Positions 41,301 to 52,418 of a DNA stretch of 64,000 nucleotides are shown here, in pieces. The translations under genes and the position numbers were made by a program. Source of the stretch: Adineta ricciae (lineage: Eukaryota > Rotifera > Eurotatoria > Adinetida > Adinetidae); NCBI GenBank assembly GCA_905250025.1, contig CAJNOJ010000359.1, forward strand, positions 25,575 to 89,574, written 5' to 3'. The notes beneath the pieces were generated by a model. The model was not told the origin of the DNA. It saw only the letters and a program-made list of their open reading frames with translations, and searched no databases. Positions within the stretch are counted from its first letter, which is position 1. Every line of letters starts with the position of its first letter.

Positions 41301-42589
41301 TCGAATTCGAACAGTTTTTTGCTTTCGAATAAATTTTATAATAATAGGAATAATGCAAAAAAGTGTTGTTGTCAATCCACCGATGACACTCACTATCGTT
41401 GTAGCAATAAGTAATATTGATCGACGATCTTCATATGAATAAGTACATTTTCTAACTTGACAAGCAGTAAAATAAGCTTTATAATCAACTGAATGATACC
41501 AATCGTCTACAAATAATTCATTGATGAGTAGTTCAATCGAATCTGTCGCATGAAATTTCTTCGAAGGTTGTAAAATAATACTTGTATTCAATTCAATATA
41601 ATAAAGTAATTGATTTAGACACGACATATTATAAAAACATTCTAATGAAGATGATAAAAGAGATTCAACAACATAACAACCAATTTGAAAACCATTGACA
41701 ATAAATGTTTTATTATTATCATAGATTATAGCAGGTGAAAAACATGAAAATGATGAGGAACAATCGCAAGTTCGAGCATATTTTTCAGAATGAGTGGTGA
41801 ATTCCCAATGACAACTGTATACTGCTGAACGAAATTTCTTTCGGCAAACTCGTCTTTCACCGATGATTTTATAATTTGAATGAATACCCGATATGAACTT
41901 TGAAAAAAAAAATTCTATAATAAATATCGAAATAAAAACATTGAGTCTAATTTTACCTGATTAATAAAAGTATTTACACGAATTATTTGTAATGAACTAA
42001 TAAAATCATTGATGATTATTTGAAAGAATCCATCAATTAGCTGTTTCACTCGACTATGAAAGTTTGTTTCATCAAGCAAGAAAATATCCACAAATAAGGT
42101 ATTATTGAAATCAATTAAACGCGTTCTTAGAATTTCTTTGGCGGAAAAACATAAATGAATTAGAAGACGAAATTGCAATGCAGCTGTGAAACGAAAATCA
42201 TGATGATTTGATAGAGATTCTGTATATTTGAATAAAGCGTTAATTAAAGGATCAAAATCAACAGAACAAATTGGATGAAAAGTAGTTGTTATTGAAACAA
42301 ATGATTGATATGGAATTGATAAATTTGAACATGGACATTTTAAAGTATCATTATATTGATAATGAAGTTTTCGAAATAATTCATCATTTATACCTTCAAT
42401 TGATGTTGTCATAGTAATAGAACTTAATGATAAATATAAGATAACACTTAAAAGAATAATTGGAAATGTTAAAATAAAAATACGTGTTGAGATGTATTGA
42501 TTTTTGATTTGATGACGATTATTAATAACATAAGGATTTCGAAAAAGATTCAATTCACAGAAAAATCGTCGTAATTTTAATATGAACAT
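38360..42589 (-). CDS. Three-module two-TM ectodomain protein (1232 aa, 4 exons), unknown family
   Basis: Exons: 42589-41957, 41897-41291, 41129-39292, 38980-38360; all GT-AG, 3699 nt in one frame. The protein is three tandem copies of one module: a TM helix after (N/D)xxISTRIF (e.g. STRIYIILLLIILCISIEY), a Cys motif CxCSxxxIxYxxF…FHxICSxxF, a long helical Asn/Ile-rich ectodomain, an ICD of type NCNCL/CDCSS, then FYxxCxxxxCTYxxxx and a second TM with IGGLxxxL (e.g. TTILFGIIGGLNKVLRVIV) and a basic tail. Six TMs in total. The two-TM, Cys-rich-ectodomain layout recalls channel subunits such as DEG/ENaC, but I see no diagnostic motif of those, so function is unknown. Each ectodomain is split at the same place by an intron in modules 1 and 3 (…INQ and …ANQ), while module 2 has none there. 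Module 2 also lacks part of the central Cys segment. The linkage between modules 1 and 2 depends on one predicted intron (41290-41130). Confidence 0.7.
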
Positions 42590-43379
42590 TCTTGAAAAAT
42601 GTTTTTTTTACATCTGTGAACTCTTTCGCCAACGATGTTCAAAGATAAAATACTGTTTGACATCGACAAATATGTTCTTTTATTCTAATTCATGTTTTTC
42701 TTTATCATACAAAAAACCAACTGTTAAAACAATTTTTTCATGATTAAATGCGTCATAAGCGTAGTCGCTGCTACAGAGATTATTAATTGTTATCGCAATG
42801 TAAAGCAGAGAAACGCGTAGGGGAAAAATTTTATTCTTAATATTTTAATATTTCATCAGAAAAGTCAAATCTTCATGGAACGAATTCAACATAGATTGGT
42901 AACTATTAGGTAAGTTATCATTGTCTTCAAAAGAAGTTTTCCGAATTGAAAACGAAATCTTTCTCATTTCCACACATCTAAATGTGCACAATTTTAATTA
43001 AGTCATAGAATAGTAAATCATTATTTTGTAATTTCATATGAAAATTCATCTTATCGATTGACGATATGAAAGCATTACAGTGATATTTTACTTTAATGCT
43101 CATCTATGTGTTAACATCACGAAAATTTGTAACGTATTCCTCTAAATCTGGGAAAAGTCGAGAGTACATCGGTGTCAGTATGGAGCATTGAAAACAGGTG
43201 AAATGAACAACAGTAAATTATACACTTTTTAAGAGATACTTGTCGTAGAACAACCACATTCATTTTTACAGAATAAGATAAAGTAACATCCCTATTTGCT
43301 AAACACTTTCTATTAGAGAAAGAATTCATAATACATACTATACTTAGTGTTGCTTACTCTGATATATAATAAATGTTAG
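42590..43379. other. Intergenic between two divergent genes
   Basis: Lies between the 5' ends of a minus-strand and a plus-strand gene, so likely contains both promoters and the undetected first exon of the plus-strand gene. No other feature seen. Confidence 0.4.
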
Positions 43380-45300
43380 GAACGGCTATCGACGACGTCG
43401 AGACGCGTTATTGTACGGAAGTACACTTGGCCTTTTTTTAATCATTATGATTGCTGGCATCGTTCTTCTACGAATTCTTGGTAAGTATCAACTGATTTCA
43501 TTGGAAAAATTATTTGAACAATATGTTGTTTCTATACGTAGTGATACCAGAGAAGAACTTGAAAGTTGAGGTGGATGAATCCATAATTGATGGTAAGAGT
43601 GGAGATATGAGATAAGTTTAATCGTCATATCAATCCTGATGATTATTTACATTCTATTTGAGCTTTAACATGTATTTCAGAAACGCATACAACATCGCCG
43701 ACGACAGTTATCGGTAAGACAGAAATTTTGACAATATTCAGTTCCTATTAACTTTATTTTGATGCAAGTTTTATATTCTTTTCATTAGATATCTCGTATG
43801 GGAAAAGTCAATTTCATATAATACCAAATCAAAATTTTCCGCTCAATACAAGATTAACATATAATCGTGAAGATGAAATATTATATTTTGGATATATTAA
43901 AACGATAAATATATCTTTATATCAACCTTTCAATATGTTCAATACAAAAGACAATCATCTTTATTTTATTACAATCCTCAACGATAGCATTTTATCTATT
44001 TGGAATGTTCGACCGGCATTTGGCTCTATTTCACTGATATTTGAATTAGAACCATGGAACTTAATTGTTAAACCTGGTTCATTTTTATGTGTAGTTACTG
44101 CTACTAAAAACATAGATATCTCAACCAATGAAGTTGATGAAGTACGTCTAACTAAAATAAATGCTATTGAAACAGGTAAAACTTATGTATCATATTATTA
44201 TGATCCACCATATTCAAATATTAAATCACAATGGACTGGAGAAAACGCCGGGATTGCACTATCCTTTACTGTTACTCACGATCGTATGTTATTGATATTT
44301 TTTGCTTATTTGTTTTCTTAAATTTTTCATATTAAAGCTAAATGGAATGGAACAACGCCACGACCCATACTATCTGCAACAACTGAGACAGTTTCAGGTA
44401 ATAGTTTAATTTCAACAGAGTTTTTAAACCTTAGGAACAATACATACGGGAGACAAGCATAACATTTTATAATACTTATAAAGGACATAATCTTGCGAGC
44501 GGGGTGCTATGATATGATTAACTGTCATTTTTCATCTTCATATTTATTCACAGCATAATGCATTAGATCGAATAATTACTTTATCTTTTATTGATCAAAT
44601 AGGGAAGAAATTTCTAGTTCTATACTCATATATTTTTTATAGCTTGAATTACTATAATTGAATAGGTGTACATACACGTAGATGTAACTGTTCCATTCAA
44701 ATTCACATTATCTTCAGATAAGTTTCTCAAAACGTTTCTGTGAACTTAGTCATTGATTAATATAAATCTACTGATAAAGTGTATATTTTAGAGTTTACTT
44801 TTGGATCAATTGATGAAGGTATTTTTAATGAAAGTTTACCATTAAATTCGATGAATGTGTTCAATTGGGAAGATGTATCTGATCGAGAAGGACATATTAT
44901 TACTATCAACATAAGATTTTGTTCACTTTTTCGACTAGAAAATACATTAGATGGTCACCTTTGGTTTTTTATAACTGATATAGCTGGATTTGTGTACAGA
45001 AAATATTCCGTTATACCGTCTACTACATTATTCACTCAATCTTTTCCAATACTTAAGAGAGATTTTCTTATAGAACGAGGTCAATTTTTATCAGTTGGAA
45101 TATTTTCAAGAGGCTTTAGTGAAAATATTACAGTGTGTTTACGAACGACAGGACATGCTTATTCGGGCCAACTTGCTGACAGTATAAACGTATTCGAAAC
45201 TAACACAAAATGGGCAGGATCAGAATTCGGTATTGCCTTTAGTTATGTTGTCCTTATTGATAGTAAGTTCTATCGCATGTATTCATTTATTTATTTATAA
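43380..45300 (+). CDS. Type II membrane protein with two related ectodomains (first exon not found)
   Basis: Exons: 43380-43480, 43542-43592, 43681-43713, 43789-44283, 44338-44397, 44792-45262 (or to the TAA at about 45298). All introns GT-AG with matching phase. The first visible exon has RRRRD before a TM helix (LYGSTLGLFLIIMIAGIVLL), so the rest is probably outside. Two Thr/Ser-rich linker exons lead to domain 1 (about 165 aa, 43789-44283) and, after another Thr-rich linker (PRPILSATTETVS), domain 2 (44792-45262). Both are beta-rich and close with the same signature W(T/A)G(E/S)xxGIAxSxxV, so they are tandem copies. No known domain recognised. The start codon must be in an upstream exon, because the frame is closed before 43380 without an ATG. 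Confidence 0.65.
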
Positions 45301-46185
45301 GAATTTTGTTATCTTTTCTGTACAAAAGAAGGAACTTCATTGATATTTTAGGTTTTTGATCGCGTTAGAAAATCATTTAAATGGCATTATTTGATCATCG
45401 GATTACATTTTAAACAGATGCATGACATTACATACAACCTCATGTGCATTTTATTGTCTTGAAACATTCTACTTCATATGTATTCCTACTCATGTATGAG
45501 TCAATTTATTTTATGTATACTCTCGCTAATTGTTATTGCCTAAAATGAATAAATTAGGAAATATTTCACTTCAGCTATTCTTTGCTACTAGACTGATCTT
45601 TAACATTGATGCACACAAGAGATCATTGTGCTGCTTTCTTGTTTGTAAATATGAATAAACAGCAATGAACAACGAGAAAAGGAAAATTAGACTAGCAGAA
45701 GAAATGTATAGCAAAAATATACATATACGATGTAAGTCTGCCTAATTAACCATCTATTTACTGTACTTCTTTCAAAATTTGTGATATCTTACCTGTAATC
45801 ACTAAAAGTATGTACAAGTGCCCTGAATGACAACATGTGCATCAAGATCTAAACAACCGCCATAATGATCACAAGTTCCAGGGAAACCAGTGTTATTCCA
45901 ATCAGTAGAATTGTTATTATGCGCAGCATAAGTATTAGTATGAATAGTCCTAGAACAAGTCTCATCAGCACCGTCTTCACAAGATATCGTCTTCTTTGAG
46001 TCCGACGATGGAATTGATAAAATAAAAAAATACATTATTGTAGATCACTTAAAGTGTAGTAAAATAAATTTCTGTTTCAATTAGGAAAGCATATAATTTA
46101 ACCCTAGTCCTTCCGTTCTTTTTTACGCAAGGCTAGTATCTAGACAAAAGGACGTTACTGTTATACCGAACTTGATATGAAAATA
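45301..46185. other. Mostly gene-free; one weak Cys-containing frame on minus strand
   Basis: A 77-codon frame at 46035-45802 (minus) encodes ISCEDGADETCSRTI and FPGTCDHYGGCLDLDAHVV, which looks like an extracellular fragment but has no partner exons that I could identify. The rest has no supported feature. Confidence 0.3.
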
Positions 46186-47390
46186 CTAACAGTACGTTAG
46201 TTCTTTATTTAGAATAGTTAATACAAAAAATTTGCTTGACACAATGTCCATTACAAACAAATGCAGAGCACTTATAACATTCGTTTGAAGTTTTTCTGCC
46301 CGTAGATGTTTCATATATTGAACATCGTCTCCATCTGAATTTTGTGAATCTCTTTTCGGTACAGAATGGCCAAGAATAAGCAAAGCATTTTGTATATCTT
46401 TATGTAGAAAATTTGAGATTTTGAACGAAAATCCGACAAAGGTGTTACTAGACTAAGTCCGGATTCTTCTAAAAATAATCGTCGTTAATATCTTTTATTT
46501 TCACTCCAAACCGGATTTTTCGAGTTGCATAAGATAAAAGCATTTAGAGCCGTCATATCTGTCATGCCGTAAAAGATACAAAGTGGTCATAGCCTTTTAC
46601 CTCTTTTTATCTACAAATGGCAAAATGAAAAGATAGAAAAAAAAATTAAAAGTATTTATGATACTGTATATTCGTAGCACATTCGATCGACAGTATCAAC
46701 AGCTCCCTTGGTTTCATTATAATCCAAAATAATAACTGGTTTTCCAGTCTTATTATCCACCTGATTATTGTGCTGTTTTGAAGAAAGTAATAAGACATCT
46801 CTGTTGTTTTTCGGCACGAAGACAACTAAAGTTAAATTATCTCCAAAACCAGAAAATGATGAACCAATTTCGCAGGTTTTGTTAGATAAAAATTCTATAG
46901 ATATTTCTGGTTTATTTTTTTCGTAATGTTCCTATAAGCGTGAGACTCTTCGTTTCAAGATTTTTTGCCAATGAAACACTTTTAAAGAAGTTGTCGACTG
47001 TTACATTTCTGTTTGAATCATAAAATGGCTTGAGCCGTTCTAAAACTACACTTTCACCTACATGTGTTTGCTTTTTTTGGCCGGGCTGTCGTCCAATGTA
47101 AGAAAATGCGCTTAATATATAATACGACTCTACATCAACATAGCCAGAACTTTAATCCACATTTGTCAGGTTTCTTAGGAATAAATTCACGAAATGAGCA
47201 TTTTCTCCGAAATCCTGGTAGTTGTTCATTGATGTCGATGTTAAGTCCCGGTGCATAGCATGTTTTTAATTTATCTTGAAAATCTGCCCAGATTCCATGA
47301 ATTGCAGCCAGTGGAGGTCTGTCTCGGCAGGAACCTAGTCCGATTGAAAAAGCATTCGAATACTCACCCATCTCCCATTACCGCCTATAT
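46186..47390 (-). pseudogene. piggyBac-type transposase remnant
   Basis: From 47371 the minus strand reads DRPPLAAIHGIWADFQDKL, INEQLPGFRRKCSFREFIPK and KPDKCGLKFWLC; after frameshifts and stops it continues NRNVTVDNFFTSVSLAK (catalytic Asp in DNFFTS), LTLIGTLRKNKPEIS, LLLSSKQHNNQVDNKTGK and VIILDYNETKGAVDTVDRM (later catalytic Asp region). A C-terminal Cys-rich zinc domain (CYKCSAFVCNGHC) is readable near 46245. The N-terminal part is missing. Several frameshifts; inactive. Confidence 0.8.
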
Positions 47391-47963
47391 GAATTATGAC
47401 CTAAACTAATGGCTAATATTATTTCATCTCCTTAGGTTCTCTTTCATTTGTGCGTGTTTACTTAATACTTGTGATACATTGAGTGAAACCATATAGCTAT
47501 ACTATAAATACAAAGCAAATACATATGGATTATTTAGACCGAATAGATTGAAAGGTAGTGATTAGTGATATTAAATTCTACTTAGACGGTTAATGTTGAG
47601 AAATCATAGTACTTCAAGCGCTAACTCTTTCGTATTTGCTATGTCTGTTGACTTAAATAAGTGTCATCAACTTGATTCCATCTAACAGAAGATATCATTT
47701 CCCTATACCTGTAAACTCACTGCTTTTTCGATAAGAGGAAGCTAATTTCTTTTCTAAAATTCAATCTGAAATATAAAAAACCATACATTCAATCTGAGCT
47801 GGAACGAATACCTCTGTGAATCGGTCGAGGAAAAACTCCAATCGGGCGCTAACATATCCTACGTTTGTTTTGTTTCTGTTTTATTTCAAAACTATTTTCT
47901 TTTTTTTCGGTAAATTAATTTTTTGTTTACAACTAAGAAGTCAATTGTATTCGTCTTTGACGA
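47391..47963. other. Gene-free stretch
   Basis: No supported feature; 3' flank of the kelch gene. Confidence 0.4.
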
Positions 47964-49676
47964 TCAATATAATTCAGCAGTGTTGAGTGAAGTACTACCA
48001 TCCCATCCACCAGTAACTAATATTGTTCCATTGGCTAACATCGATGCAGTATGATACTTTCGCTCAACGTTCATATTTTCAGTTGCTGTCCAAGTACCTG
48101 CCAACGGATCATATAGTTCAGCACTCTTGAGAGCACCGCCACTATTCCATCCACCAGTAACTAATATTTTTCCATTGGATAACATCGATGCAATGTGATA
48201 TCCTCGTTCGACATTCATATTTCCAGTTGCTGCCCAAATACCTGTTGATGGATCAAATAATTCAGCGGTGTTGGTATAACTGCCACCAAGCAATCCACCA
48301 GTCCATCCGCCAGTAACTAATATTGTTCCATTGGCTAACAGCGAAGCTGTATGATATCCTCGTTCAACATTCATATTTCCAGTTGATGTCCAAATACCTG
48401 TTGATGGGTTATATAATTCAGCACTATCCAAAGACGAAATACCATTCCATCCACCAGTAACTAATATTGTTCCATTGGATAACAGCGAAGCTGTATGATA
48501 TGCACGTGCGACATTCATATTTCCAGTTGCTGTCCAAATACCTGTTGATGGGTCATATAATTCAGTAATATCCAAAGAATAAATACCATTCCATCCACCA
48601 GTAACTAATATTGTTCCATTGGATAACATCGATGCAGTATGATATCCTCGCGCAACTTTCATATTTCCAGTTGATGTCCAAGTACCTGTTGATGGGTCAA
48701 ATAATTCAGCGATCTTGTTATAACTACCAAAAACCAATCCACCAGACCATCCACCAGCAACTAATATTGTTCCATTGGCTAACATCGAAGCTGTATGATA
48801 TGCACGTGCGACATTCATAATTCCAGTTGTTGTCCAGTCTAAAGTGAGATTCATAAATGAGAAAGTATAGTTCTATATAAGAATACTAAAAAGTAATTTG
48901 AAAGAAACGTCATACATGTATCTATTATAAAGCAAAAGTTTTCAAAGGTTTATTAGACTTTTCTGTAGCGTTCGGACTATATAATTATAACGACATCAAA
49001 ATGATAAGATAATCAGAGTTTATCATTACTTAATAAGCCTTTTCCCAACAGGTATTATTCGCAACAGTACTGCATACATGAAAAAAGCTCAAAACGATTT
49101 ATAAACGAATATACACACATCTCAATGAGAGAGTTATATTTGTCTCTTTTATTCACAGTCGAAATTTTTACATATGGTAAATTCGTTGTTTGCATTAGCT
49201 TCTATCTCAACAGGTTACTATTAATAATCTCATACATACTTGGTTCAGGACTCATTGTTATAGCAACAGTCATTGTTGTTACCAGTGCTTGACAATAAGT
49301 ATCTGAATATAAATAGAAATCAGCTATCGGGAATACTCATAATAATAAAAAATTTACTTTGATTTTTTCGATAACAAATGACACTTGCTCGAATGTTCCC
49401 AGATGATGTTATATTACCTATTTGACAATTTTCACCAAATAATAGACAAGTGTGATTATCATGATAATATACAGCTGTTTGACAATTATCTTGATGAACA
49501 CATTCCCATATACAAGTTTCCATTGATGTATCATTTGCAAATGTAACGTTTTCAAATAAAGTACAAGGAGAATTAGGTTGATAAAGTGAAGATCGATGAA
49601 TTAAAGTTAGAATGATTGCATTAGTCGAAGAAATCAACAGAATAAAAATCAGGAAAGAATACATTTTCATATGCAT
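47964..49676 (-). CDS. Secreted PAN/apple plus kelch-propeller protein (418 aa, 3 exons)
   Basis: Exons: 49676-49358, 49302-49240, 48838-47964; both introns GT-AG, frame kept (1257 nt). Signal peptide (MYSFLIFILLISSTNA), then a PAN/apple-like domain with paired cysteines (CTLFENVTF, CIWECVHQDNCQ, CLLFGENC, ICY). A short linker (TYCQALVTTMTVAITMS) leads to six kelch repeats of about 45-50 residues, each with AYHTASMLxNGTILVTGGW and AELYDPSTGxW. The propeller begins NWTTTGIMNV and ends AELY, so the last blade is probably closed by the N-terminal strand. Repeats are very alike at DNA level, a sign of recent amplification or conversion. Likely extracellular binding protein; partner unknown. Confidence 0.82.
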
Positions 49677-51140
49677 CCCTGTAGTTTTATGAGGGTGAAG
49701 AGAATAGAGATATGGGAACGTAAAGACAATGTTAAGTTACATATATGCTATTGAATTTTTCATCCAAACCGATGAAATCAAATAAGACAACTTCCTGTTT
49801 TATGTGATTTTGAGACTATTTAAATAAGAGACTGCAGACATACATATATGTTAATGTTTACTAACTATTTAAAAGTCTTCCATGAATTGTAAATTTACTG
49901 AAGAAATTATGCCATTAAATATTTGATAGAGAAATGTCGTATTCTTTTTTTATTTTTATTATATTGGAAAACATTTCACAATTCATCATTGGATTGCGAG
50001 AAAAGAATGTGATGAAATAATATTTACTTTTGTTTAAGAATATTTTCAAAATTTTATTATCTTGAATAAAACATGACTTCTACAGCTATAGATCATAAGT
50101 GACCACATACTCAATTATTTTAAAGTGACACATTAGATGTAATTCAGTCAATTGTATAACTTCGATCATTCCAGAACAAGTTTTACTTTCTATATCAAAA
50201 AATAAGATTATATGAAAAAAAAACAATCTTTTTAAATATTGAATAATAGTTTATCACCTTTTTCCATATCTCGCGTAAATGTTACAATCATAGAATAAGA
50301 TCAAATAAGCCGAAATACATATTGATAGATTGAGAGATAGAAAAACACAGGCATAATATTTTACTTCTTTTATTTAATTTTAAACCTGTTGCTGTTTCTA
50401 ATATTTCTTTTTGAAGATATATTAAAGTTATTTAATTAAGTTTATATTGTTGTATTTCTATTTATTACAATCATCAACAGACAAAAAGATGCAACGAAAA
50501 ACGTTTCCCATGCTATAGTGTTATTTTTTCTCGAAACGTTTGTCATGCCTGTGTTATTGAAAAATTCATTTGGCTACGGCGGCTCGTAATATATACGGAC
50601 TGCGCCTTTACAGGTAGCAGTGTTCTCATAATTTCATTTTAAATCGATCTAACATTACTGTATCTAGCTATGCGTCACTCTATGTATCATCATGCTTATT
50701 CATATACTAGCTCTTGCACACTTAACCGCTCGGAACCGACTGAGCCACAGTGACTTGGACACGTACTATGCAATGTGGTACTGTTGTTGACTTTTTCGAA
50801 TTATTGTTTGATGAAGAAACGAGCAGCTACCATGACTTTTGTAATGTCGATACGACACATAATACAGCTTCTCACTAAGAAAAGTGATTTTCATCGAACC
50901 GTACTGGAATGTATCCCTTTCTCGCTACAATTATGCTGACGTCTGTGACCAGGGTGGGGTGTGGGTGTGTATAGGTATAAGTGAAACTAAATCTATTTCT
51001 GTTCCTATGTAGATAGGGATTGTAGTGTGCTAGGAATAGGCCACTTATATAATAAGTCGAATTAGGCAGCTACTCTTGTTTTCCTTCCATCTTTGGACAA
51101 ATGAATTGAAAAGGATTAAAAGGAAAGAACGTGTAATAAA
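49677..51140. other. Gene-free AT-rich stretch with a G-rich tract
   Basis: No coding region supported. GGTGGGGTGTGGGTGTG at about 50950 is another telomere-like fragment. Confidence 0.4.
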
Positions 51141-51294
51141 ATGGCTTCAATTCGACGTCGATTATGTTGCGATCTAAGTGTGAGTTTTTATCTCTTGCTT
51201 CTCTATTTCTTTCAAAAAAGGATGAGCGCTACTTGTTTTTTATGTTAAATGCATATAGAGGTTATTGTATCTTCAGTTATTAATTCTGTCGAAG
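51141..51294 (+). CDS. Possible 5' exons of an unidentified gene
   Basis: ATG at 51141 (MASIRRRLCCDLS) followed by a good donor (GTGAGT) and, about 80 bp later, an acceptor before EVIVSSVINSVE with another donor (GTAATG, about 51295). No downstream exon was found before the telomere-like GAGGGTGTGGATGTAGG at 51636, so this is a weak or truncated gene. Confidence 0.25.
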
Positions 51295-51696
51295 GTAATG
51301 CGAGTCAACCTTGACGAACCTTGTTTATTGAGTATTCAACGTAAAAGCTCATAATCTTTGTTTCTCCTATCCTTTCGATGATTACATTTTTATTAACTTC
51401 TTTAGCCCTATAAGATATAAATAAATGATTTTGTTTCTTCCCTTGAAACATTAATACACTCTCTTTTCAGTTCGCCTGAATCATTCATTTATAATTTAAT
51501 TCGACAGTAATGTCCTTATGTGGCAATATTGTGGAGAAAATATGATTTGCGATCGATGAGTACCACAAAAAACAGACCATTTTTATCGAACAATCGAGCA
51601 CATTTGATACCGTCTGAGAGTAAATTAATGAATCTTGAGGGTGTGGATGTAGGTCACTGATGTTGATATTGCAGTAAAAGAAAACTTATAAACGCT

Positions 51697-52020
51697 TCAA
51701 TCGCTTGTAAAGAAATTGACTTGAGCAGATTGTTGATCAATATTGAAGGCAGCTGTTAAAAGTACTAACGGAACATATTCAATGATTTCAACAAGAAGAG
51801 AAAGAAGTAATTGTCGATCATTTAATCGTCGAATGTTATTTTTATTTGCATTACGATGTGCTGGACGAATATATCCTCGAAGAAGATTTCTTAATGCAAT
51901 TGTACAAATATAGTGAAAAGAAATTACGAAGAAATTCCATGGAAAACAAAATAAAATATATTCACAAACATTTTGTAAATACCTAAAGGATAATCTCATG
52001 TCGAAAACAGATGGATACAT
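51697..52020 (-). pseudogene. Fragment of a rhodopsin-like GPCR
   Basis: 107-codon frame with two hydrophobic helices: YLQNVCEYILFCFPWNFFV, then a basic loop RPAHRNANKNNIRRLNDRQ and LLLSLLVEIIEYVPLVLLTA. The basic loop followed by RQLLLSLLVEI resembles the third cytoplasmic loop and TM6 of bdelloid-type 7TM receptors. No other TM segments are found on either side. Partial and tentative. Confidence 0.35.
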
Positions 52021-52418
52021 TTCATTAAATGTCTACAGATAAAAGAAAACAAATATAAAAGTTGATCATTCTTACGGTCCGCAGCAAATTTCCATTACTT
52101 CATTAGCAAATACAATATGAATAAACTTACATCATGAATTCTAAATACTTCTTCATTGACTCGTTAGTACGGGTGAAATCTTTCCTAATGAAACTAAATG
52201 TGTTTACAGTGGAATCTGTTAACACGACAGATATCTTTATCACTAACGAACAGAAAATAAATGAAACAAGTGTCTAAAGGATGTTTTTGCATGGTTGATG
52301 CGTGAGAAGCCGCTTTTACAGATCGTACACGTGCATATACACTTTTTTTTAAAAGTCTTTGTCTGTCTGAGAGCGAACAAATAATATATAATCATTCTTA
52401 TACATTTAAATATGAATG

